This document shows positions 1-9,533 of a DNA stretch of 64,000 bases, in pieces. The stretch spans positions 620,001 to 684,000 of the forward strand of contig JADJTQ010000002.1 in NCBI GenBank assembly GCA_016711125.1, in the 5' to 3' direction. The notes beneath the pieces were generated by a model. The model made no database searches, had not been told where the DNA came from, and saw only the letters and a list, made by a program, of their open reading frames with translations. Source of the DNA: Saprospiraceae bacterium. Lineage in GTDB: Bacteria; Bacteroidota; Bacteroidia; Chitinophagales; Saprospiraceae. The position numbers were made by a program, and so were the translations under genes. How positions within the stretch are numbered: the first letter of the stretch is position 1; each line of letters opens with the position of its first letter.

Positions 1-186
1 ATATTGCTGATCTAAACCGCCATTTTCATTAAAGATGAATACCCGTTCTAGATTATTTGTTAATTGAAATTGGATGCTCTGAATTGATTGCCCTGATGCA
101 TCATAGTTGATTTTTACTTGCTCTTTATCTTTACACGATGTCATCAACATTAAAGTTGCAAAAGATATCAATTGACCTGATTTCAT
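1..186 (-). CDS. Lipoprotein, 3' end outside window
   Basis: The ATG is the reverse complement of 184-186 and the frame stays open to the window edge, giving 62 codons. The N-terminus is a short hydrophobic stretch ending in the lipobox-like MTSC, followed by the charged KDKEQ, as expected for a signal-peptidase-II lipoprotein anchored in the envelope. The rest is not recognised. The gene begins 3 bp after the stop of the RHS C-terminal fragment on the same strand. In RHS polymorphic-toxin loci the gene directly downstream often encodes immunity, so an immunity lipoprotein is possible, but only position supports that. Confidence 0.6.
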   Translation of the reverse strand, partial: MKSGQLISFATLMLMTSCKDKEQVKINYDASGQSIQSIQFQLTNNLERVFIFNENGGLDQQY

Positions 187-189
187 AAT

Positions 190-1104
190 TTAATTTGACT
201 TTGATTTCCTTCGTTCTCGTCGTTCATAGATTTGGCCATCGTATGATCTCACACTCTGCTCAGCAAGTGAATCTGCTTGCTGAATGGGTAGTTTCCTTAC
301 CCTGTTAGATGTGTCTTTGATGGTAGCAATCTCAGCCCGCTTCATATCAATCACCTCCTTAGACTCTTGTATGATATCAATTCCCAAATCGACCGCCTCG
401 ACCATTGATGGACTTGTTGGCATTTTCATGAATTTAGTGTTGCCTGCCAATATGGTGAATTCCGTCACATCAATAGACTCGTTAGCACCATCCAAAGCCT
501 CAACTTCAGACTCGAGCGGACCAGGACCATCTTTGCTAGTGAGATTGGATCCACCTCTTTGAGTCGCGCCCTCGTCACCATTGCTTCCAGTAAAAAATGT
601 GAAAACACCATTTTTAATCATTGCGGCGCCTTCTTTCAGAGCCGTAGTATACTTATCCCTAAAGACATGTTTTAGCACATCAATGTAGTTAAAATTCGAT
701 GGCAATGTATCGAGACCGAATGGATCAATATATTTAAGAGGGTTGTTTAGCACATATGCAAAAGGTGTAACAGCGTAGTGATTTGCTGCCAATGGATCCA
801 CACCTGTAAACCTCGCCACGGCTGGATCATAAAATCGAGCGCCATAGTCATACCAACCCAGTGCCAGTTCGTTCTTGCCATCCTCATCTACATCGGTGGA
901 GTCATGATTAAACTCTTTTCCATTATAGAGATAAGGATGCAACGTGTCGGTGGCCATACTCCAAGGACCCACCATTTCCATGCCAAAAGGGTAGTAATGC
1001 GCTTCTCTTAACACATCAATTGTATCTACGATCACTCCATCTGTAATCGCCCTTATTTCTCCAATTAAAGCCAGTTTAACGGGCATTAAATATTTGTCGC
1101 ACAT
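190..1104 (-). pseudogene. C-terminal fragment of an RHS repeat protein
   Basis: The 304 residues contain the RHS-associated core: YYPFGM near residue 38, then YNGKE, YDYGARFYDP, FTGVDPLA, YVLNNPLKYIDPFGLD ending near residue 131. Intact RHS/YD-repeat proteins are usually well over 1000 residues and are exported. Here all YD repeats and the signal peptide are missing, and an in-frame stop lies three codons before the first ATG. The 170 residues after the core are a variable tip, the usual place of a toxin domain, rich in charged residues and ending in an RRERRKSKSN tail. I do not recognise the tip. A 5'-truncated remnant or silent tip cassette is the best reading. Confidence 0.75.
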
Positions 1105-1156
1105 TGAAATCTAGCAATAATAACATACGCTGTAATTCTGATTTTTAAAGTATGAA

Positions 1157-1196
1157 GCAAGCGTAAAAAAAACGGGCCGTTTTTTGTGACGCTTGC
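1157..1196. repeat. 40-nt nested inverted repeat (hairpin)
   Basis: Outer arms GCAAGCGT (1157-1164) and ACGCTTGC (1189-1196) are perfectly complementary. Inner arms AAAAAACGG (1167-1175) and CCGTTTTTT (1177-1185) are also perfect around one central G. It lies between the RHS fragment and the recombinase remnant. It could be a bidirectional terminator or the end of a lost mobile element. No second copy was noticed in the window. Confidence 0.7.
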
Positions 1197-1301
1197 CTCC
1201 CACCCCATCGACCGGCCAACTCCCCTTGATTTTGGTTACATAAACTGGTCACATGAATCAAAGTCAAATTATCTTGCATATCACCCATTTATGTAACTGT
1301 T

Positions 1302-1490
1302 ATCAATATTGGATACGCTCGGGTCACCAATAAAGACCAACTACTCGATCTATCAGACCGATGCCTTGAAAAAAGCCGGTTGCCGCAAAATTTATAGTGA
1401 GCACATCAATGGGTCGAAAGCCAGCCGTCCAGAACTGGGTAAAATGATGACTCAATAGCGGGAAGGGGATGTGATGCAGGTTCGTCTCCC
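1302..1490 (+). pseudogene. Serine recombinase (resolvase/invertase) N-terminal remnant
   Basis: From 1302 the frame reads INIGYARVTNKDQ, the N-terminal signature of Tn3-type resolvases and DNA invertases with the catalytic-serine position replaced (VST to VTN). After a one-base frame change near 1350, the next frame reads TDALKKAGCRKIY, then SKASRPELGKMMTQ, a stop at 1456-1458, and REGD. The expected ATG is ATC here. The rest of the catalytic domain and the DNA-binding domain are absent. It is a dead piece of a mobile element. The neighbouring truncated RHS gene fits a rearranged accessory region. Confidence 0.75.
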
Positions 1491-1610
1491 CCTTTTTTTA
1501 GATTAGCTAAGCGGTAACGATTCTTTCCGATTTGTGGTAATGGTCCTGGCAGCTACCGAAAGCGGTCATCGTTTTGAAAACTGTGTGTATCTTCCGGTGA
1601 TACTGACCCC

Positions 1611-2372
1611 TTACTGCATGCGTTTCTTGAGAAAATTCACCGTTTCTTGAATATCGGATATTTTCTGATCGAGCGCATTTTCCCGCACGGCTTTATTGTC
1701 ACTAAAGCTGAGGTGAGCATAATATTGCCAGATTTCGGCAATATCCCGATAGGGTATTTTATAGGGAGGGTAGACCGGATTGTCGGACATCGCAGTCAGT
1801 GACGAACCATCAGGGTTTACCAGGATTCGTTTATAAACTATTCCGTCCAGATGAGTTGCAATGACATACGTGCGTTCATTTCTGAGTTCTTCGATGCCCT
1901 CAATATAGTTGCAAATAACGATTGACCCTGTGGGCAAAGGCAACATGGAATCTCCTTGAATTTCGAACGCACGATAGGTGCCTTCGGGAATGCTAGGGAA
2001 ATACAATTTGGGCAATTCCTGGATAAATTCAGGATCTTGAAAGTTTTCAAGATATCCTGCCTGAGCCTTGGCCGCTACATATTCGATATTTTGCCGGTTA
2101 TGACTATCTACTGTTATGGCGAGCACCTTCAGATCAGATTGACTGATCACTTCTAGCTCCCTGTGCCATAATTTCTCAGTGAGCAAATTGTCAATGGTAA
2201 GTTTAAAATGACGGGCAATCCTGACTAAGGTTTCAAGATTCGGCTCGGTATGACCCCGCTCATAATCTCCCAACGTGGTTCGGGGAGTATCGAGAATTTC
2301 AGCCAATTGTTGCTGCGACAAATTCTCTCGTTTTCGAAGATACTTGATGTTTTCACCTAGCATTAGAGACAT
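1611..2372 (-). CDS. LexA-like repressor: XRE HTH plus S24 self-cleaving peptidase
   Basis: Of the 253 residues, 5-60 form an XRE helix-turn-helix (LSQQQLAEIL, RTTLGDYERG). The C-terminal half is an S24/LexA peptidase: likely self-cleavage bond Ala105-Gly106 in KAQAGYL, nucleophile Ser142 in GDSM, general base Lys181 in VYKRI. All three elements are present, so DNA-damage-triggered autocleavage is plausible. It is the second gene of an operon with the GxxExxY gene (21-bp gap) and is divergent from a DnaE-type polymerase, an arrangement common for Bacteroidota SOS cassettes. Two identical inverted repeats in the divergent region are its likely operators. The usual Y-family polymerase partner is not nearby. 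Confidence 0.85.
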   Translation of the reverse strand: MSLMLGENIKYLRKRENLSQQQLAEILDTPRTTLGDYERGHTEPNLETLVRIARHFKLTIDNLLTEKLWHRELEVISQSDLKVLAITVDSHNRQNIEYVAAKAQAGYLENFQDPEFIQELPKLYFPSIPEGTYRAFEIQGDSMLPLPTGSIVICNYIEGIEELRNERTYVIATHLDGIVYKRILVNPDGSSLTAMSDNPVYPPYKIPYRDIAEIWQYYAHLSFSDNKAVRENALDQKISDIQETVNFLKKRMQ

Positions 2373-2393
2373 AAGGTTGCAATTATCTAATGA

Positions 2394-2816
2394 TTAAATC
2401 GCGGCTCTCACCTCATCACGTTGTACTTCGTGATTTAGCATAACTCTCCTGATTCCTTCTTTAAGCGTCCGCACATTAAAGTTGACCAGAAAACCTATTT
2501 TACACCCTGACAATTTTAGATAGGTTTTCATCTTTGCCATATCCAGCTCACTGAAAGATTCGCTTTGACTCACCTGAATCAGTACGCGCCGCTCTACCAT
2601 CATATCGATGGCATAACCCAGATTAACCCTCAAATCTCCATATTGCAGAGGCATCTCTTTACGACAATCAACATCCAGACCTAATTGCCTGATCTCATAG
2701 GTCAGACAGTCCAGATAAGCGCATCCCAACAAGCCTGGTCCCAATGCCTTATGAACATTGAAAGCAGCTTGCAGTACTAAATCACTAATTCTATTTTCTA
2801 TGGTCATGATGTCCAA
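2394..2816 (-). CDS. GxxExxY-family protein with degenerate nuclease motifs
   Basis: 140 residues. The overall fold signature of the GxxExxY family (PD-(D/E)XK-like) is clear: AAFNVHKALGPGLL, YAIDMMVERRVLI, TYLKLSGCKIGFLVNFN. The diagnostic glutamate of GxxExxY is glycine here (GLLGCAY), and the usual ELK metal-binding strand reads QVS, so catalysis is probably lost. It is the first gene of the operon with the LexA-like repressor and starts 139 bp from the start of dnaE on the opposite strand. The function of the family is not established. The loss of catalytic residues suggests a binding or regulatory role, or a decaying gene. Confidence 0.75.
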   Translation of the reverse strand: MDIMTIENRISDLVLQAAFNVHKALGPGLLGCAYLDCLTYEIRQLGLDVDCRKEMPLQYGDLRVNLGYAIDMMVERRVLIQVSQSESFSELDMAKMKTYLKLSGCKIGFLVNFNVRTLKEGIRRVMLNHEVQRDEVRAAI

Positions 2817-2876
2817 TTAATGCAATAAAACTAATAAAGATTCAATACAAAGTCTAAAATATCGGCAATTATTTGG

Positions 2877-2887
2877 CGAATAATTCG
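2877..2887. promoter_or_regulatory. Putative repressor operator, copy 1
   Basis: CGAATAATTCG is a perfect inverted repeat (CGAAT/ATTCG around one central A) in the divergent region between the GxxExxY/LexA-like operon and dnaE. An identical copy begins 63 bp further, about six helical turns. Binding by the S24 repressor is inferred. Confidence 0.55.
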
Positions 2888-2939
2888 ACTTTTTATAACA
2901 CAATTATTTGAATTGCCTGCTATTTCGGCATATATTAGT

Positions 2940-2950
2940 CGAATAATTCG
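2940..2950. promoter_or_regulatory. Putative repressor operator, copy 2
   Basis: Second perfect copy of CGAATAATTCG. The symmetry extends outward as AGT...TCT with one mismatch. It ends 4 bp before the chosen ATG of dnaE (2955), so an occupied site would cover the translation-start region of that gene. Confidence 0.55.
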
Positions 2951-2954
2951 TCTA

Positions 2955-5878
2955 ATGTATCTCAATTGCCACACATATTTCAGTTTACGCTATGGGGTGC
3001 TGGGTGTCAGGAAACTGGTACAGCTGGCTTCGGATCTACGACAGTCGTGTCTCGCCTTAACCGACATCAATAATACCTCCTGCGCGATTGAGTTTGTCAA
3101 CTGCTGCAAGGAGTACGGTATTAATCCGGTCCTTGGTATCGAATTTCGAGATAAACAAGATTTTCGGTACATCGGCCTGGCGCACGACAGATCGGGGTTT
3201 GCTCAACTTAATCTTTTGCTCAACCGGTATCTTGTGGAAGGACAGGCTTTACCTCCACGCGCTCCCGTCTTACCCGGTGTGTCGTTTGTTTACGATTATC
3301 GACAGATATTGGGTAGTCGTCTCGATCTGCACGAATATGCGGGAGTGAGACCAAACCAGATAAATCATTGGTATAGATGGCAACATCATTTTCCTGCAGA
3401 CCGCACTGTGGCATGGATGCCGGTCACCCTGGACACAAAACGGGATTGGTCGACACATCAACTACTGCGGTGCATTGCCCTTGGTACGATTCACAGCAAG
3501 CTTTCCAAAGACCAATGCTGTCAGCCGGATGAATATATGCTGTCGGTTTCGGAAGTTAATAACATCTACAGGGCATACCCACTTCTGGTTAGCAATGGTC
3601 GCAGGCTGCTGACGCAATGCACATTTGAACAAGCGGATGCACTTCCGAACAAGCAACATTACCTGGATAACTCCGACCACGACCAGGAGCTGTTAACTCA
3701 CTTGTCTTTGGAGGGGCTTCGCCAAAGATACCCGGTGCTGGAGCCCCTCCACAGCGCTCGGCTCGAGGAGGAGTTGGAGATGATCTTTCAATTGCGATTT
3801 GAAGCCTATTTTCTCATTACCTGGGATATCGTGCAGTATGCCAGGAAAGCAGGTTATCGGCATGTTGGCAGAGGGAGTGGTGCCAATTCTCTGGTGGCTT
3901 ATTGTCTCCAGATCACCGACGTAGATCCAATCGCCCTCAATTTGTATTTCGAAAGGTTTATCAATCCCCATCGCCCGGTGCCACCAGATTTTGACCTGGA
4001 CTTTTCATGGGATGAACGCGATGATGTGATTCAATACATACAACAGCGATATGGTCATGATCGGGTAGGCTTATTGGGCAGCTACCAAACTTTCAAAGGC
4101 AAATCTGTGGTAAGGGAAGTGGGAAAAGTCTTTGGCCTTTCGCGGAAGGATATTGATTGGATTGTCAGCCAACCGAGAGCATCGAGCCGGCATCATCCTC
4201 TGGCTGAGACGATTTTTCGTGAGGGCAAGTGCTTACTTGGTTTGCCAAGTCATTTGAGTATTCATTCAGGAGGTATAGTGATCGCGGAATCAGGCTTGCA
4301 TAATCTCACCTCCAGCCAGATGATGCCCAAAGGATTCGCTATTATTCAAATTGACATGCATCATGCAGCAGACTGGGGTTTACATAAGTTCGACATCTTA
4401 AGTCAGCGGGGCACTGGTCATATCAAAGAAGCGGTGGAGCTAGTTGAACAACACCACGGCACCCGGATCGACATTAGTAATATGCCAATGATTACAACCG
4501 ATAAAGCAACCTTCCAGTTACTCACATCTCCAGGAGGCTGTATCGGATGCTTTTATATAGAATCGCCAGCGATGCGCGGACTACTAGCAAAAGTGCCCTG
4601 CAGCAGCTATCAGGATCTTGTGGCAGTATCGTCTATCATCCGGCCAGGGGTATCAAAAAGTGGCATGATGCAGAAATATATAGAGCGCTTTCATGATTCA
4701 TCCAAGATTACCCACATTCATCCAAAATTGGCCGAACTGCTGGAAGACACCTTTGGTATCATGGTTTATCAGGAGGATGTTATGAAAGTTGTACGACATT
4801 TTGCCGGCTTCAGCCTATACGAAGCTGATCTACTGCGCAGACTGATGACTGGCAAACATAAGACATCGGAAAGCCTGCAGCATCTGAAAGATCGATTCTT
4901 CACCAATTGTGCAAAGTCAGGTCAGAGTGAACGGGTGGTCACTGAGCTATGGCGACAGATTGAGAGCTTTAGTGGTTATGCATTTTGCAAGGCACATTCG
5001 GCAACATATGCGGCAGAAAGTCTGCAAAGTCTTTTTCTAAAAGCGCATTATCCGATCGAATTTATGGTCGCAGTGATCAATAACGAGGGGGGATTCTACC
5101 CTATGGGGGTTTACATCCGGGAACTAATCAGACTTGGTGGTATTGTGGAAGCTCCTGCCTCTCACGAAGCTCATGGTACACAAGAATTGTGCAAGGCAAA
5201 GTGTACCTGGGTCTCAAAATGATCAAGGGATTGACCCGGCAAACTGGCCACATTCTAGCTGGACTAAGGGAGCACTATACCTGTCTGCAGGATATGAAGC
5301 AACTGATAGCGCAGATAAGTCCAACGCGAATTGATCTTCTCATCGAAGTTGGTGCCCTGCGTGCTTTGGACCCAAATAGATATCGATTGTTCTTTGAGAG
5401 ATTGCTCCAGTCCGGAGCAAGACGACATCTGCAGATCGCCATTTTTGAGGCAGACCCGTATCTGCACAAACCCGACATCCCGGATGACCCAAGGTCACTA
5501 TCCAGAGCACATTTGAGGTTGTTGGGATTTACGATCGACAGCCCGTTCATGCTGTTTGATCCTTTGCCTCAACGTACGCTAAAGTCTGCTCTATCGAACA
5601 AGATCGGGGCGGCCGTGACTATCCTTGCCTACTATATCCTGGAGAAACCCGTTACCACGGAGCATGGTGCCCATATGTGTTTTGCGACCTGGTATGATCA
5701 GGATCTGTCTTTTTTCGACAGCGTTCATTTTCCGGGAGTGCTGACACGATATCCCTTGTCAGGACAAGGATTATATCAGGTGGAAGGCAGAATCGCCTTC
5801 GAGCATGGATATCCTTTGCTGATCGTGCAAACCTGCCGTCCTCAGCAATTCATCAGTGACCTCGAAGTAGCTTCCTAA
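2955..5878 (+). CDS. dnaE: DNA polymerase III alpha-type subunit (short DnaE), frameshifted
   Basis: Replicative-family C-type polymerase of about 974 residues, shorter than the usual replicative DnaE and typical of the accessory or error-prone copy in Bacteroidota. The start ATG at 2955 gives MYLNCHTYFSLRYG, the conserved beginning of the PHP domain; the open frame extends upstream to 2913 but would include operator 2. Catalytic aspartates are seen in PDFDLDF. The finger/thumb blocks, helix-hairpin-helix and C-terminal OB-like region follow. The frame changes near 5157: restoring one base gives EAPCLSRSSWYTRIVQGK, which matches the family. The last 240 residues are in the second frame. Divergence from a LexA-like gene suggests damage-induced translesion synthesis, but no Y-family partner is present. 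Confidence 0.85.
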
Positions 5879-5934
5879 CTTTGGTTGACTATAATTACCT
5901 TAGTACCACACAACAAGTGATAGTTGATTTAGGT

Positions 5935-8424
5935 ATGAAAGAGCGAAAAACGAAAAAATCTGTCAAGGCGAAAGAAGAACCGTCAAAAATTATTCGAGAT
6001 ACTTCGAATGGCTTCAAAAAAATGCAGATCTGTTTTGCTTAGCAGCTCTATTGATCGTGTCACTAATTCTCTTTTGGTCAGTGACTATCGAGTCAAAAAC
6101 ATACACTCAGGCAGACAATTTGACCAGTGCAGTGTACTACAATCAGGTAGATCAGCATTATCAAGAGACTGGAGAAATCGCGCGCTGGAATCCATATATT
6201 TTTGGAGGGGTGCCAAATATCTTTGAGTTGCCCAAGTCTGTATTCAACCTCGATTATTATCTGGACTTTTGGCATCCGGCACGAGTCTGGCGTTTATTTT
6301 TTTCTGGCTTGGTGCCATTGGTCTGTATTTTCTGTTGAGGCACCTTGAATTTGAACGCTTCATTTCAGTTTTTGGAAGTTTGATATTTATGTTGGCACCA
6401 TACAATATGTCACTGGTGATCAATGGACATGACACCAAGATCCAGGCAATTATGTATGCGCCCTGGATATTTTGGGCTTTGCTGCGGGTGCTAAAAAACC
6501 AAAGCTGGTTAGATGTTTGTCTTTTGACATTGTTTGCAGGTTTACAAATTCGTACAAGTCACTATCAGGTAGTTTTTTATACGGCCATACTTTCGATCAT
6601 ATTTGTTTTTTCGGACTTGATACGCGTGGCCAGGGAAAATCGAAAAATGCCATGGCGTCGACTGCTACTGTTGAGTGTTGCAGCTGCTGGAGCATTGCTT
6701 ATAGCCACCCGCCCACTTTTATTGGCAGCAAACTATGCTGGTGATTCGGTTCGAGGCAGAGAGGTAGTAAGGATGAATGACCAGAGTATGACTACTGGTG
6801 CGGAAAAGGGAGTTAGTAAATCGTTTGTTAAAAATTGGTCTTTTGAACCTGTCGAATTACTTTCTCTTGTGGTGGCCCGTGCCACCGGAGGCAATTCCAA
6901 TGAATATTATGGCAAAGCAAGATCCATTGGATTTCGACAGGATGTCATCCCGGGTTATTGGGGCCATAGCCCATACAATGGTTCGTACTATTATATGGGT
7001 ACTTTCGTATTTCTTCTGGTTTTTGTAGCTTTTTTTTGGATCAAGCGGTATCCCCTCCTTTGGCAGCTAGGTGCAGGTCTTGTCTTAATGCTGATCTGGT
7101 CTTTGGGCACTTTCACCGGACCAATATATGACCTGAGTTATCAATTTATCCCATTCTTTTCGAATTTCCGTACCCCTACCACCAGCATGTCAATGGTGTA
7201 TTTGCTTGCTGCCATCATAGCTGCATATGGGCTTCGTTCGATCAGCTTTTTCAGGAATGTGGAAATAAAAAAGTTATTGAAATTATTGGGGATCGTAGCC
7301 GGAGTCGCCGTATTACTTTTTATCATCGGAAATAGTATTTCTTTTATTAATCCTAATCAAAAGTTGCAGCCAAATGTCGTGGATATGCTGATTGAAGCCC
7401 GCCGTTCCATGTATTTCGATGACTTGTTTTGGTTTGTAGTAAGTATCCTGATTTTTGCAGTGTTTGTCTGGCTTTATGTCAAAAACAAAATTAGTCTCCG
7501 GGTCTCAATCGTCGGACTCTTGGTTTTTACTGCGATTGATCTGTTGGTAGTGAGTAGCCGATATGATGATAAGGCCATCAGTTGGAAAGAATTTAACCGA
7601 AGTTATCTCGACGACTCGCAAACGACTTTATTTTTGAAAAATGATGCTTCCAACTTCAGAGTCCTGGCAATGGGAAATCAAAATTTTGGATTACCTGCAC
7701 ATGTTCAAACTATCGGTGGTGGTTATGATATGCAGATGAATAAATCTATGTATGAATTGACTAATAATAGTTTGTATCAGAAATTGGATGGTAACACCCA
7801 GATTAATTGGAATGTACTTGATTTTTTGAATGTAAAATATGTCGTTAGTGATCGGGTACTGGAAAACGACCGATTAAATCAACAACTAGCCGATCCGGCA
7901 AAGGGGATTTATACTTACCGGTATAAATTCAACAAAGAACGCGGATTTTTTGTGGATGGATTTCAAATCATTAAAGATGATGTTGCAGGATAGAGATGAT
8001 TAATAGCCCTTCTTTTGACGCTCGCCGCACGGCTATCCTTGAGGAAAATCCTGGAGATATTTTTCCAGCTTCGAGATCAAAAGTTGATTTAGTTGCATTC
8101 GACCCCAATAAGATTGTCTATACTGTGGAGACGGGAAATCCAGGGTTATTTGTGATGTCGGATATCTATCAGCCTAAATTCCAGCAGATATATTTGGACG
8201 GGCAGCGGGTAAAAAAAGTTTTTAAAACTAACCACACCATACAATCGATAGTAGTGCCCTCGGGATTGCATTCGATTGAAATACGTTACGATAAAAAGAT
8301 TTTTGATTTGAGTGCTTTGATCAGTAATATAGCCTTTATGCTTGTGTATTTGGTCTTAGGATATTTGCTTTATACCACATTTAGATCAAGCCAAAAAATA
8401 GAGAAACAATTGCTAGCAATTTGA
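5935..8424 (+). CDS. YfhO-family multispanning membrane protein, frameshifted three times
   Basis: Composite of about 830 residues, the family length. The ATG at 5935 starts a lysine-rich cytoplasmic segment. Then come many hydrophobic helices (for example residues near LLIVSLILFW, AFIFFWLGAIGLYFLL), the lumenal motif RWNPYIFGGVPN, and a C-terminal beta-rich domain with a final helix. YfhO proteins are GT-C-like integral membrane proteins connected in Firmicutes to lipoteichoic-acid glycosylation; the substrate in Bacteroidota is unknown. Breaks: the A7 run at 6016-6022, the T4 run near 6266, and GG near 7987. Each is repaired by one extra base, so I read this as one gene with sequence errors. 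Confidence 0.8.
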
Positions 8425-8511
8425 TTAGTATGTGGGGTTAAGGGAACTCCTTGCCGAATATTCGTGTCACCAAAAAACTAAAAAAAGGACTTCAACAATT
8501 AGCATGGCCTT

Positions 8512-9526
8512 ATGCCCCTGGTAGTGTTTAAAAAAGAGGGTCTCTACGTACCCATTGCCGATGTTTTTATTGATCCATGGCGACGGGTGCGCAAAGCACT
8601 GATTACCCATGGGCATTCAGACCATTCCAGATGGGGGCATCAGCAGTATTTATGCACTCATGATAGCAAACCGATCATCAGACACCGGCTGGGAGATATT
8701 CAGATTCAATCGGTAGCCTTTGGCGAAGATGTGCTAATCAATGGAGTTAAATTTACTTTTTTACCGGCTGGACACATCGTTGGTTCGGCGCAAATACGCA
8801 TTGAGTTTCGAGGAGAAGTTTGGGTCGTTTCTGGTGACTATAAAACTGAAAACGATGGTATCAGTGGTCATTTTGAACCGGTACGATGTCATGCTTTTAT
8901 CACCGAATGTACTTTTGGAGTTACCGATATACTCCTGGCTACCCCAGGCTCAGATTTTTCAGCAAATCAACCAATGGTGGCAGCACAATCGCGAAAACAA
9001 AATTTCTACGCTCCTGATGGGGTACACCTTGGGCAAAGCTCAACGATTGACGAGTGGGCTGGATCCTTCGATCGGTCGCATCTTTACCCATGGAGACATA
9101 CATAATATGAATGAAGTAGTCAAGCTAGCTGGAGTCAAGCTGCCAGCCACCAGACTTCTTGATAGTTCAGTAACCAAAGAGGACCTTCAAGGTGCTATTG
9201 TGGTGGCCCCTTCAGGTATCACGAGTAGTAACTTGATGCGCCGATTCAAGGAAGTCTCGATTGGTAATGCATCTGGTTGGATGCAGCTGCGAGGGGCCCG
9301 AAGAAGAGGTAGTACCGACCGTGGCTTTGTGTTATCTGATCATGCTGATTGGGAAGGTCTCAATCAGGCGATAGCAGAAACAGGAGCTGAGAAGATCTTT
9401 GTCACCCATGGCTACACAGAGGTTTTTAAAAAGTGGTTGCTTGAAAAGGGTCTTGATGCCGAAATTGTTAAAACCAAATTCGAAGGGGAGCAGCCGGAAA
9501 CAGACGATCTCAGCGAAAACGAATAA
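8512..9526 (+). CDS. Ligase-associated DNA exonuclease (metallo-beta-lactamase/beta-CASP), frameshifted
   Basis: About 337 residues after repair, normal for the family. The zinc-binding HxHxDH is HGHSDH near residue 33, followed by AGHIVGSAQ and SGDYK of the metallo-beta-lactamase core. The beta-CASP part contains FTHGDIH, VVAPSG and the late SDHADW and THGY motifs. The frame changes at about 8920: removing one G restores TFGLPIYSW, the expected sequence. The product is predicted to trim DNA ends. It sits 7 bp upstream of an ATP-dependent ligase, the standard pairing in bacterial ligase-associated repair cassettes; the cassette's helicase and phosphoesterase are not in this window. Confidence 0.85.
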
Positions 9527-9533
9527 GAAGAAA

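Noticed and set aside
2877..2950. Riboswitch in the dnaE leader
   Set aside because: The twin palindromes are short and DNA-symmetric with a one-base centre, too tight for RNA hairpins. Operators fit better.
6016..6022. Programmed frameshifting at A7 (also A8 at 30421 and A7 near 61815)
   Set aside because: Slippery-like runs occur, but there are no consistent downstream stimulators, and unrelated housekeeping genes show the same breaks with both insertions and deletions.
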